64,000 nt of DNA. It comes from Bathynomus jamesi (taxonomy: Eukaryota; Arthropoda; Malacostraca; Isopoda; Cirolanidae). The translations under genes were made by a program, and so were the position numbers. The notes beneath the pieces were generated by a model that saw nothing but the letters and a program-made list of their open reading frames with translations, had not been told where the DNA came from and made no database searches. Shown here one piece after another: positions 1 through 9,339 of this stretch; positions within the stretch are counted from its first letter, which is position 1; the number at the start of each line of letters is the position of its first letter. The stretch is taken from contig JAJOZX010012036.1 of assembly GCA_023014485.1 (NCBI GenBank), positions 30,001-94,000 of the forward strand, given 5' to 3'.

Positions 1-257
1 TTGTGCGTTTTCGAACGAACGCATAAAGTTTTGCGTTTCATAGACTGACACAAGTAAAAATGAATATTTAATAAAATTTATATAGGATAATGGTCAAGAT
101 AAGATATGGACGTATAGATGAATATGGTTGAATAATAATATTTATACTACAACACCACAACATTATTATTAAAGAATTTACCATACATTGAATACGGAAG
201 ATGTCCAAATACTAAGCACGTGATTCAGTGTACAAGGTATGGGAAACGTAAAGAGAA
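1..257. other. AT-rich non-coding DNA
   Basis: No open frame, RNA gene or repeat structure that I can support. It ends at the TTAA that borders the small MITE. Confidence 0.5.
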
Positions 258-261
258 TTAA

Positions 262-348
262 CCCTCTAACGCCGACTGGGTCGAATACGTACCGTTTCAA
301 ATACATGCATTTAGACTTAACCCTACAAAAACGTTCGGCGTTAAAGGG
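262..348. mobile_element. piggyBac-type MITE, 87 bp
   Basis: Imperfect terminal inverted repeats CCCTCTAACGCCGA (262-275) and TCGGCGTTAAAGGG (335-348) are each bordered by TTAA (258-261 and 349-352). TTAA duplication with CCCT/CCCY ends is the signature of the piggyBac superfamily. The 87-bp interior has no coding capacity, so it would depend on a transposase supplied elsewhere. No autonomous relative is in the window. Confidence 0.7.
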
Positions 349-640
349 TTAAGTTATTTTATGACGTCATAGTGTATAAGTCATTATTAGAAAAGATGAA
401 TTAGAGAAATACAGTAATGAATAAAGAAGTACAAATCGAAATTCTATCCAAAACTCGCTTAGGCGATTTTGGTTTCTCATGTAAAAATGAATATGGATTA
501 TTCATTGTTCATTTTTACAGTGTTCCCCCCTCTAAAATGGTATTAATTAATACAATAATATAATAGGGTACAATTCATACAATACAATAGAATTGAGAGA
601 ATATCATCCTAACTAATTCGAGTTAGATGACGAATTTTTC

Positions 641-1055
641 TTTACATTACAAATTTTTATACAGAACAAGTGAGTTCGGGTGGTTGGGTACAATGCAGAG
701 TAATCAACACTTGCTTATAAATTATAAAAAATTCAAAGATTAAAACTTTAATTTTATGCAAACAGAATAAAAGGATTAATACGTTAATTTAGACGAACAA
801 GTAAGTTAGACAAAGAATGATATTGTTAATTTAAAAAAAATATATATATATTTTTTTTACATTACAAATTTTTATACAGAACAAGTGAGTTCGGGTGGTT
901 GGGTACAATGCAGAGTAATCAACACTTGCTTATAAATTATAAAAAATTCAAAGATTAAAACTTTAATTTTATGCAAACAGAATAAAAGGATTAATACGTT
1001 AATTTAGACAAACAAGTAAGTTAGACAAAGAATGATATTGTTAATTTAAAAAAAA
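641..1055. repeat. 215-bp tandem duplication
   Basis: The stretch 641-840 recurs at 856-1055, with a period of 215 bp and one obvious substitution (agacgaac versus agacaaac). The 15-bp spacer is A/T only, and both copies end in an A-run, which could have served as the recombining homology. Neither copy codes for protein. The near-identity implies a recent event. Confidence 0.85.
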
Positions 1056-2944
1056 AAAATATTTTTCTGTGGGGAAAATTACATGCATAATGAATAGTAG
1101 GTAAAAGGGAAAAACGTAAATCATACAATCTATAAGCTAATTTTTATTGACTATTGTAGGTAAAAAATCGAATTACGTAATGGATGATGTATAGACCTGT
1201 GGTCTAGTGTGTATTTGTGTGTATTAGGTACAAAGTGTGTATCTTATAATTTTGAGGGACAGATTAGCTGAGAGGATTGTTCAATTAAGTGAATAAATGC
1301 ATGAGCAAGATATATTAGAAAGCAAAAGTAGTATGATGGCAAAAAGGGAGAGGAAGTTGGGGTGCTCTGAAATCCTGCCCCTGGAGGGGCACCCTGAAGG
1401 CCTTCGCCTTCTGTATGAGGGGGCCCCCCTTACTTAAGTTCCTCACCCCATTTATGGGGTCTCACCGTCCTTAATGAAGGGCATTTGCCCCTTGAGGGCC
1501 CCTTTCTGGGCCCCCCCCTCCTCCTTGGGGAAAAAAAGGTCTCGTCTTCACCTTTCTTAAAAAAAAAAAAAAAAAAAAATTAAGAAAGGATTCATCCTCG
1601 CCTTCCTCCTTGAAAAAAGTTCTTTCATGAGACAAACAAGAACAAACATGCAAAAGCATGCAAAAACATACATACATTCGAGTACTTTCTGTTCAGGCAA
1701 GTTCCGCCAGACAATAGAAATGAAAACTTAAAATGAATATCTGAAAGGTTTTAATAGGCCTAACGAAAGTGTGCATCGACATCAACACATCCAATTTTCG
1801 TCTGTTAACAAATTGCGAACAATACATAAATCAAAATCAGACTGAACATATTTTAAATCGAAAACAAGTTCTTTGTTTAATATCTGTATTATGAAAAATA
1901 AAATGAATATTTATTATTTTAATTTAAATAAATTCATTTCTCTCTTTTTTAAGGGAAACTGGCTTATTTTCAAACGAGATGACCTTCAAATACAATATAT
2001 ACTTATAGCACACGCATATTTGTTTATTTACTTTTAAATATGTAGTTTTCTGTTATTTACATCGATATATACCATTACATTCACTTTCACATGCCATCTT
2101 CTAAACATCAACTTAAATATTATTACCAATATTGATTTATTGTTATTATTACATATATATGTACACGTGTTAAGAGTATTTAAATTAAATATATCGATTT
2201 CAATTCCCTTCGTAATAAAAGCATCTGGCAACTCTACCCCAATCTTGCTATATTTCTCTCAGAGTAACTGCCTTCAGAGTAGTAGTTAAGTTTAACTTTC
2301 TTCTAACGACTATTAGTTGATAGTTGATACTAATCTTGTTATTATTATTATTATTATTATCATATATATATATATATATATCCAAAGAAGTAGGTTCGGG
2401 TAAAACACTTTCTTAATCGATGCAATTAAAGAAAACAGGATGTCAAGTTTGTCGAAGTTGGTATTTTTAAATAGATTCAAGGGGAAATAGGTACTCAAAC
2501 TTGAGAGATTTTTCATTAAGAACCTTTCTAGTTGTAGTTATAGTTAGGCTTATTCACATTACTTTAATTATCATTTCTCTAATTTAACGACTGTTCACAA
2601 TTCCTCATAATTCTCATAATAAGCGTACCGTTATACAACGTTTAAAATGTTATAATTTAATACTTTATGATATCAGATCTCGTATTTTCTGTACAAATGG
2701 CCACATAAATACTTTCAATCATAATAATGTACTTATAGAACGCACCATACGCTTTTCACTTGTATTAAAAACGTAAAACTGAAAGTTGTATCATCACGCG
2801 ATCTTCGATTCTGCAATGACGTAAGTGAGCCCTAACATTTAATTTAAAATTATTTAACAGATCATTCGAGGGAACTGTACATCGATCTCATTATAACTTC
2901 TGGCTCAAAATAACCCGCCATGCATATTTACACGAGTTCAATTT
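1056..2944. other. AT-rich non-coding DNA with a GC-rich patch
   Basis: I see no gene. The stretch 1370-1540 is unusually rich in G- and C-runs (several blocks of 5-7 G or C) and is followed by a 21-A run (1559-1579). An (ATT)n/(AT)n microsatellite lies at about 2338-2381. Short open frames here are frame noise. Confidence 0.5.
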
Positions 2945-2970
2945 AAATAAATAAATAAATAAATAAACAG
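2945..2970. repeat. (AAAT)n microsatellite at the LINE 5' junction
   Basis: About six AAAT units directly abut the first recognisable base of the truncated LINE. LINE 5' truncation sites often fall at such short homologies. Confidence 0.7.
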
Positions 2971-4156
2971 GCAAAGTGGGAAAATGGATCTACAACTTCC
3001 TTAGTGATCGTCTGCAGGTCGTCAAAATTCAAGGTATATCATCATCAGAATCGGAAGTACGCAGCTCAGTACCACAAGGGACAGTACTGGCCCCACTCCT
3101 GTTCATTATCATGCTAACAGACATAGACAGCGGAGTAAACAGCAATAGTATAGTAACATCCTTTGCAGACGATACAAAGATCAGCAGAAAAATCAGCGAT
3201 GTACATGACGTGGAGGCCTTGCAGAGGGACACGAACAAAATATACAAATGGTCAGAAGACAACAACATGTCATTCAACGCCGAGAAATTTCAGCTCTTGA
3301 GATATGGTAGAAAAGAAGAACTTAAACAGACTGCATATTATGCTCCAGATAGACAGGAAATTCAGAGAAGCATGAAAGCGATTGATCTCGGGATAATAAT
3401 GACAGATGATGCGAAATTCGAAACACAAAATCAGATAGCGATAAATAAAGCAAAAAGAGTCGCCGGACAGGTTCTAAGAACGTTCAAGAGAAGGGACAGG
3501 ACAGTAATGATTCCCCTGCTAAAAACACTGATTATACCAAAACTTGAATACTGCTCAGTTTTGACGTCCCCATATAAAGAGGAAGAAACTAATAAACTAG
3601 AAGAAACGCAAAGGCATTTCACAGCCAAGATTGATGGTTGCAAAGAACTCAACTACTGGGAAAGACTACGTAAACTAAATCTGTACTCACTGGAAAGAAG
3701 AAGAGAGAGGTACATCATAATCTACATATGGAAAATGATCGAAAAACTGGTACCAAACCTAAAACTAAACCCAATTACCATTCAAACAACACTGGAAAAT
3801 AGGAAAGGCAGAATGTGTAGTGTTCCCAAATTAAAAGCACGACAAGGGACCTCCTCAACCCTGAAGGAAAATAGCTTGGTTGTCAGGGGGCCAAGACTTT
3901 TCAACCAGCTTCCTAAGGACCTCAGAAACGTAACGGGGGTCAAAGTTGAAGTCTTCAAGAAAAGACTGGATGCCTGGCTCAGGACAGTACCAGATGAGCT
4001 GGGCGTGCCTGGCTATGTACGGTGGAGAGCGCAAGAAAGTAACTCGCTCCTCCACCAGGCCAGACCTAGAGGCAGGGCCACCAGCTTGACCTCCGTGTGA
4101 AGAGAGACCAACACACGAAACAACATAAGGTTCATAAGGTAAGGTAAGGTATATAT
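2971..4156 (+). mobile_element. 5'-truncated non-LTR retrotransposon
   Basis: A reverse transcriptase fragment (2976-4100) is followed by a short 3' UTR ending in repeated AAGGT units (about 4133-4150). A short tandem-repeat tail without poly(A) is usual for several LINE clades. The 5' part (endonuclease and early RT motifs) is missing, as expected from incomplete target-primed reverse transcription. The next transposon begins immediately after the tail. Confidence 0.8.
2976..4100 (+). pseudogene. LINE reverse transcriptase, C-terminal part
   Basis: A 374-residue open frame. It carries the RT motif SVPQG (residues 31-35) followed by LAPLLF, and the catalytic box FADD (63-66). The rest matches the thumb/maturase-like tail of jockey/CR1-type ORF2 proteins (LIIPKLEYC, RLFNQLPKDLR). 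It is uninterrupted but lacks the N-terminal endonuclease and fingers, so it cannot mobilise itself. The first Met is simply the first after the truncation, not a natural start. The protein is distinct from the CR1 copies at 39-55 kb, so it is a different family. The clade is uncertain. Confidence 0.82.
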
Positions 4157-5928
4157 TAGGGTGTCTCTTATTTTCGAAGTGTTGATTTTTTTAGGTTGCA
4201 CCCCCTCAACCAGTTCCATTGGTTGAAAAAACATCACATATAAAATATTTTTGGATTGAACAATTTTAGAGGTCGCCCCCGCTTATTAAAGTTCATAAAA
4301 TATAGCTATTATTTATGCAATTAATATTTGAAATTACTAGCAGTTGTCAAGTATACTAAACATGTTTTTAATTAATTAATCATCATATTTATGTTGAATT
4401 CAATTAAATGAATATATTAGAGATAATTGTCAAGTTTGTAGCTGAAAATATTGCTTGATAAGACAAGATCAACCTAAAGAAGCAATTGTCCAGTCTAAAA
4501 CTGAATTAATTCAGTTTGCTAGATCCCAGGCACCTATGCTACGGGATGACTATCAAGAACTTTTGGATCTGTCCATCATCTTTCTTGGAGGTGTCCCCAA
4601 TAAAGGCATCAAGTTTCGTGCACCAGGTGCCATGCATCGAGCTCGCTGGATGTCCAAAGCGCTCTATTCTATCAAGATGTGGCTTTTTCGAAACCAGTTC
4701 AAGATGACTAAGACTGAAGAACGAGGAATTCGAGATCTTTCCCTTTTTTCTGTTCTCATCTATATGAAGGCTTGGACTTGGACAACATCCTCACTCCCTA
4801 TTGAAACCCCATTTAATGACTGGCTCCTTATGAGGTCATTGATTAATTATCCTAACAAAAAGATTTCTGATGCAACTAGAAAAAAGCTCTCTAACCACTT
4901 ATGGTACCTGTCTGAAGAAGCAGTTGGTCTTGCTTTCTTTGATGAGCGAATTACTACAGATGTAAAGAAACGCATGGTAAAGGCATTAGAAGATGAGTCC
5001 ACTGATAGACCACCCAAGCGTCCTCGGATTCCTGAATCGACCTTCTGCTCTGGTGAAGGACTACACCAACTTGTTACAAGAAATACTAGAGAATTCTTTA
5101 CTAAGCTGAATTTGCCAGAAGGATTTCTGAACAAGGCACCCAGCACTTGGACATCCAACTGTGAATATTTAAGGGCCAGAGCTATTGTTGCAGCTCTATC
5201 TGTTGTAAATGACCGGGCAGAACGTGCAGTAGCTTTAGTTGAAGAGCTGAATAAGAAATTGACAGTGGGGGAAGAGCAGCTCCAGTTCCTGCTCCAAATT
5301 GTTGCAAAACACCGCCAGAGTCACCCAGTTCCATCAAAAACTGTTCTTCTCAAAAAATAACCATCAATGAGGTCGCACATTAAAATACACCATATTGTAT
5401 AATCATTGTATATTAAATAAATGTTGTATAAGGAAATAATGCTAATTAAAGTAATTAAAGTATGTAAATAGCACTGGCATTTTGAATTTATCTCTATATA
5501 ATAAACTAATGGTTTTTTTTTGTAGCAATGCTTCATTGCTGATTGTATATAAAAAAAGGGCCAGGAAGGATTTTGGATAGGAGAAAAAGGATTGGGATAA
5601 AGAAGGATTGAGGACCAAAGGATGGATTATAACAACATCAAGGATAGGTTAGAAAAGGATCAATGATAAATAAGAAGGCCTATACTTATAAAAACGAATC
5701 AAACTAAAAAAAGAAGGAAGGAATTATGTGTATAATGAGCATAATCATATGTCAGGAGCTATTATGCCATGGTCACCATTTTTATTAGCCGGGGGCGACC
5801 CCAAAATATGAGCCAATTTGTGTCAAACTTTCAAGTTTTAGTTTTTATGCTAAATGGAACTATTTTAGGGGGCGCAGATAAAATAATTCAACATTTCAAT
5901 TTTTGACTACCCAATAAGAGAAACCCTA
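4157..5928 (+). mobile_element. Internally deleted DNA transposon, same group as the 15.9-kb element
   Basis: Ends TAGGGTGTCTCTTATT (from 4157) and its imperfect complement AATAAGAGAAACCCTA (to 5928) form terminal inverted repeats. Similarity continues inward to the GCGCCCCC/GGTCGCCCCC blocks (4197-4290 and 5788-5880). The flanks are (TA)n-like, so the target duplication cannot be read cleanly. The one protein encoded matches the C-terminal half of the transposase in the 15.9-20.5-kb element. Domains equivalent to its N-terminal and catalytic regions are absent, so this copy is non-autonomous. Confidence 0.75.
4455..5360 (+). CDS. C-terminal transposase domain of unclassified DNA transposon
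   Basis: A 301-residue open frame from a TTG; the first ATG is about 30 codons in. Signature stretches are LRDDYQEL, HLWYLSEEAVGLAFFD and VVNDRAERAVALVEELN, then EEQLQFLLQIVAKHR near the C-terminus. The minus-strand frames 17253-17528 and 16410-16883 share these blocks (VREDYREM, HLWYLRPQTVVFAL, VTNDVAERGIKLIED). A basic patch (RPPKRPR) lies mid-protein. It lacks the Asp/Cys-His catalytic segment seen in the larger relative. The function of this half is unknown. The frame is fully open, so the copy may be young or the product may still be useful to the element. Confidence 0.7.
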   Translation: MIRQDQPKEAIVQSKTELIQFARSQAPMLRDDYQELLDLSIIFLGGVPNKGIKFRAPGAMHRARWMSKALYSIKMWLFRNQFKMTKTEERGIRDLSLFSVLIYMKAWTWTTSSLPIETPFNDWLLMRSLINYPNKKISDATRKKLSNHLWYLSEEAVGLAFFDERITTDVKKRMVKALEDESTDRPPKRPRIPESTFCSGEGLHQLVTRNTREFFTKLNLPEGFLNKAPSTWTSNCEYLRARAIVAALSVVNDRAERAVALVEELNKKLTVGEEQLQFLLQIVAKHRQSHPVPSKTVLLKK

Positions 5929-5958
5929 TATATATATATATATATTATATATATATAT
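5929..5958. repeat. (TA)n microsatellite
   Basis: TA dinucleotides between the DNA transposon end and the tRNA-like repeat block. Confidence 0.9.
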
Positions 5959-5960
5959 AC

Positions 5961-6293
5961 ACATTTTAACTGCAAACACGCAGTATAATTAACGTAAAGA
6001 ACGACGCTTGTATAGGAGAATATTCCGCGCAAGATGAGGAGAGAGAACGAAACAAATGAAAAAATGAGGTAACCACCCGGGAATCGAACCCGGGATCTTC
6101 CGATTGCCGGTCAGATATGATAACCATTACACCACGGGCCTCACTCGAACAAATGCCGTAATTCTCCTACATACGCGCAGAAACCTCATTTTTTCATTTG
6201 TTTCGTTCTCTCTCCTCATCTTGCGCGGAATATTCTCCTATACAAGCGTCGTTCTTTACGTTAATTATACTGCGTGTTTGCAGTTAAAATGTA
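5961..6293. repeat. Inverted repeat (about 105-bp arms) enclosing a tRNA-like sequence
   Basis: The left arm (5961-6066) and right arm (6187-6293) are near-perfect complements. Their shared core includes the CGTAAAGAACGACGC block and its complement. The loop of about 120 bp holds a minus-strand tRNA-like sequence. The same arm sequence, in one orientation only, follows the two further tRNA-like copies at 6451-6563 and 6719-6830. So a basic unit of tRNA-like head plus tail was duplicated once inverted and twice direct. Confidence 0.8.
6070..6141 (-). tRNA. tRNA-like sequence, copy 1 (probably not functional)
   Basis: A 72-nt cloverleaf-like sequence with a pol III A box (TGGTGTAATGG) and B box (GGTTCGATTCC). 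The anticodon stem TCTGA/TCGGA encloses the loop CCGGCAA. GGC at the anticodon position would read as Ala, but residue 33 is C instead of the near-universal U and the acceptor strands pair poorly. It is therefore better read as a tRNA-derived repeat head than a decoding tRNA. The overall layout most resembles arginine-type tRNAs. Confidence 0.5.
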
Positions 6294-6377
6294 TATAATG
6301 TTACGGCATGCGGGAGGTGCCCGATGGGGCATTGGTTTCTGCGCGTATGTAGGAGAATTACGGCATTTGTTCGAGTG

Positions 6378-6449
6378 AGGCCCGTGGTGTAATGGTTATC
6401 ATATCTGACCGGCAATCGGAAGATCCCGGGTTCGATTCCCGGGTGGTTA
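6378..6449 (+). tRNA. tRNA-like sequence, copy 2
   Basis: Same sequence as copy 1 in the opposite orientation, with intact A and B boxes and the same CCGGCAA loop. A T6 run shortly downstream (about 6454-6460) could terminate pol III. The acceptor mismatches are the same, so all copies descend from one already degenerate source. Confidence 0.5.
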
Positions 6450-6646
6450 CTTCATTTTTTCATTTGTTCGTTCTCTCTTCTCATCTTGCGCGGAATGTTC
6501 TCCTATACAAGCGTCGTTCTTTACGTTATTTATACTGCGTGTTCTTTGCAGTTGAAATGTATATATAGACACGGCATGCGGGAGGTGCCCCCTTGGGGCA
6601 CTGGTTTCTGCGCGTATGTAGAGGAATTACGGCATTTGTTCGAGTG

Positions 6647-6718
6647 AGGCCCGTGGTGTAATGGTTATCATATCTGACCGGCAATCGGAAGATCCCGGGT
6701 TCGATTCCCGGGTGGTTA
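6647..6718 (+). tRNA. tRNA-like sequence, copy 3
   Basis: Third copy, identical in the boxes and anticodon loop to copies 1 and 2, followed by a T5 run near 6725. Confidence 0.5.
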
Positions 6719-6827
6719 CCTCATTTTTCATTTGTTCGTTTTCTCTTCTCATCTTGCGCGGAATGTTCTCCTATACAAGCGTCGTTCTTTACGTTATTTA
6801 TACTGCGTGTTCTTTGCAGTTGAAATG

Positions 6828-6895
6828 TATATATTATATATATATATTATATATATATTATTATATATATATATATATATATATAACATATATAT

Positions 6896-6932
<37 letters not shown>

Positions 6933-6955
6933 ATATTATATATATATATACATAT

Positions 6956-6986
<31 letters not shown>

Positions 6987-7022
6987 TTATATATATTATA
7001 TATATATATATTACATATATAT

Positions 7023-7084
<62 letters not shown>
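6828..7084. repeat. (TA)n-rich microsatellite, about 250 bp
   Basis: Long TA array broken by TACATA and TTATA. Open frames of Tyr/Ile repeats across it are artefacts of the dinucleotide. Confidence 0.95.
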
Positions 7085-8175
7085 CAGGGTGGGCGGAAAG
7101 TAGCTCCCTATTTTGGATTGGTAAAAAAAATACGTATATTATCCATTTATTTCAGAAGAAATAATATGAAAAGGTAGGCATACATGGTAGGTTTTCTCTA
7201 AAATTCAATGTGGGCTCCAACTCTTTCCACCAGCTTCTGGAGCCGCCCAGGAATGGCGTCCACTGACTTTAGCAGGAACTACGGCGGGATGGAGGACATG
7301 ACTTCCCGAATTCGGTCCTCCAGTTCTTCCAATGTCCTCGGTTTGGTGCGGTAGACTTCTTCCTTTACCCACCCCAAAGAAAGAAGTCACACGGTGTCAA
7401 GTCGGGGCTCCTGGCTGGCCATTGATGTGGACCACGACGACCCATCCAACGCAGACGGTGCAGGCAGTTCAGGAAATGTTCGCACGGAGTCCACGAAAGT
7501 CAACTCGCCAGGCAGCTCGGGAAAGTGGACTCTCCCGCTACTCAGTGCGAACTGTGCTGAAGAAGGAGCTGAACTGGCGTGCGTGGAAGCCGCATTACTG
7601 CCAATCTCTCTCGGACGAGGACTGCGACATTCGCATGGAGTTCGGGGAAATCATGCTGGCTTGGCATGAAGACTGGCCCCATCTCTTCCGCAACATCCTC
7701 TGGAGCGAAGAGGCGGTGTTCCACGTCGGAGGCTTTGTCAACCGCCACAATTGCCACTACTGGGCAGGAGAGGATCCCATGGTTACCGCTGAAAAACGGC
7801 AGAATCGGTTCAGTGTAACGGTGTGGTGTGGTATGACCTCAGATCAGGTTGTGGGCCCGTTCCTTCTGCGCAACACCATGAATGCTGAGTGGTACCTTGC
7901 TATGTTGCGAAACGAGGTCTGGCCGGTTGTCAGCACATGGGAGAACATCGACGATCTGATATTTATGCAAGATGGCGCCCCTCCGCACTTCGCTCTTGTT
8001 GTCCGTGAGTGGCTGGATGCCCAACTTCCCTGGGCGTTGGATGGGTCGTCGTGGTCCACATCAATGGCCAGCCAGGAGCCCCGACTTGACACCGTGCGAC
8101 TTCTTTCTTTGGGGGTGGGTAAAGGAAGAAGTCTACCGCACCAAACCGAGGACATTGGAAGAACTGGAGGACCGA

Positions 8176-8180
<5 letters not shown>
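7085..8180. mobile_element. Rearranged mariner (DD41D-type), two pieces head to head
   Basis: The left end CAGGGTGGGCGGAAAGT (7085) follows TA and is a mariner-type terminus. Bases 7085-7453 are the 3' end of an element on the minus strand: terminus, 3' UTR and C-terminal codons. Bases 7454-8180 are an internal transposase segment on the plus strand, lacking both termini. The two pieces share about 145 bp as an inverted repeat (7311-7453 against 8034-8178). The right side ends directly in (TA)n with no terminus. This cannot come from one simple insertion. Confidence 0.78.
7454..8180 (+). pseudogene. Mariner-like transposase, internal fragment
   Basis: The fragment begins in the HTH region (TRQAARESGLSRYSVRTVL), continues through the first catalytic Asp region (LWSEEAVFHVGG) and the second (MQDGAPPHF), then shifts frame near 8028. 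The third Asp follows as [15 protein letters not shown] in the other frame (8080-8115). Allowing for the shift, about 41 residues separate the second and third Asp, which fits the DD41D mariner group. The C-terminus stops at the (TA)n junction. The transposase normally cuts at TA and acts in the nucleus. This copy is inactive. Confidence 0.78.
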
Positions 8181-8217
<37 letters not shown>

Positions 8218-8236
8218 TATATATATATATATATAC

Positions 8237-8284
<48 letters not shown>

Positions 8285-8385
8285 TATATATACACATATA
8301 TATTATATATATATATACATATATATTATATATATATAATATATACATATATATATTATATATATATACATATATATATTATATA
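8181..8385. repeat. (TA)n microsatellite
   Basis: About 200 bp of TA with occasional TACATA interruptions, between two mariner derivatives. Confidence 0.95.
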
Positions 8386-8449
8386 CAGGGTGTACATAAA
8401 GTCAGGATCTATTTTTGTGAAGCACTTGGAAATTATATGGAATTCAATC

Positions 8450-8823
8450 CTAAAATGATAAAGTGGTAACATTTATTAAATGATTAAGAGTAGGATTCGA
8501 CGTGACGCCCATCATTATCCTGCACAGCTCAAATCGTTCCGCAGCATTTCTAAACACATTCTGGAGCATTTGCGGGGTTATGTTATCTGCAGCAGTTCGT
8601 ATACGTGTACGTAAGTTTTCAAGACTCGTAATCTTCGTCTGATAGACGTGCGATTTGATAAAGCCCCATGCAAAGAAATCTAAAGGGGTTAAATCTGGTG
8701 ATCTCGCTGACCAAGGTCTGTTGCTTCCGCGTCCGATCCAGCGATTTGGAAAACGTCCATTTAGATAATCCTGAACAATTTTGGCATAGTGACAAGGACC
8801 ACCATCATGTTGATAGACGACGG
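8450..8823 (-). pseudogene. Mariner transposase C-terminus, left arm
   Basis: Carries DGGPCHYAKIVQDYLNG, then [16 protein letters not shown], the second and third catalytic Asp regions, with 41 residues between them (DD41D spacing). The second-Asp motif has DGGP where the other arm has DGAP. The N-terminal HTH and first Asp are absent. The reading frame enters from the unrelated centre at 8824-8840. Confidence 0.75.
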
Positions 8824-8840
8824 GGATAGGATTGTTAGTA

Positions 8841-9181
8841 CCGTCGTCTATCAACATGATGGTGCTCCTTGTCACTATGCCAAAATTGTTCAGGATTATC
8901 TAAATGGACGTTTTCCAAATCGCTGGATCGGACGCGGAAGCAACAGACCTTGGCCAGCGAGATCACCAGATTTAACCCCTTTAGATTTCTTTGCATGGGG
9001 CTTTATCAAATCGCACGTCTATCAGACGAAGATTACGAGTCTTGAAAACTTACGTACACGTATACGAACTGCTGCAGATAACATAACCCCGCAAATGTTC
9101 CAGAATGTGTTTAGAAATGCTGCGGAACGATTTGAGCTGTGCAGGGATACTGATGGGCGTCACGTCGAATCCTACTCTTAA
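8841..9181 (+). pseudogene. Mariner transposase C-terminus, right arm
   Basis: Mirror of the left arm: DGAPCHYAKIVQDYLNG and [16 protein letters not shown] with identical spacing. The two arms differ at only a few residues (for example ARSP preceded by P here and S there, and the extreme C-terminus), so the duplication is recent relative to the decay of neighbouring elements. Confidence 0.75.
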
Positions 9182-9279
9182 TTATTTAATAAATGTTACC
9201 ACTTTATCATTTTATGATTGAATTCCATATAATTTCCAAGTGCTTCACAAAAATAGATCCTGACTTTATGTACACCCGG

Positions 9280-9339
9280 TATATATACTTATATATATTA
9301 TATATATACATACATATATACATATATATCTATATATAT
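9280..9339. repeat. (TA)n/(TACA)n microsatellite
   Basis: TA-rich simple repeat between the palindromic mariner and the hAT MITE. Its last eight bases (ATATATAT) equal the first eight after the MITE. Confidence 0.9.

Larger units (their letters stand above)
6298..6830 (+). repeat. Two direct 269-bp units with tRNA-like heads
   Basis: Each unit reads CGGCATGCGGGAGGTGCCC, then TTTCTGCGCGTATGTAG, the tRNA-like copy, then the tail matching the inverted arms at 5961-6293. The tRNA-like starts at 6378 and 6647 set the 269-bp period. Copies differ by a few substitutions. The structure suggests a tRNA-derived SINE-like or MITE-like repeat amplified in tandem. Confidence 0.75.
8386..9279. mobile_element. 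Palindromic mariner (two 3' halves head to head)
   Basis: Left arm 8386-8823 and right arm 8841-9279 are near-perfect inverted copies of about 438 bp around a 17-bp centre. Both outer ends are the same mariner terminus (CAGGGTGTACATAAAGTC and its complement, the right end with one change), followed by (TA)n. Each arm codes for the C-terminal third of the transposase, so the whole is a foldback-like element with two identical 3' ends. It is a different family from the mariner at 7.1 kb. Confidence 0.88.

Noticed and set aside
1370..1540. Structured RNA from G/C blocks
   Set aside because: Runs of G and C allow many weak pairings with no single convincing fold.
6070..6718. A functional tRNA-Ala (GGC) gene cluster
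   Set aside because: Position 33 is C and the acceptor strands do not pair, and the copies sit in a transposon-like repeat. Kept only as tRNA-like sequences.
6661..8469. Long open frames of Tyr/Ile repeats on both strands
   Set aside because: They are translations of (TA)n and (TACA)n arrays and have no biological reading.
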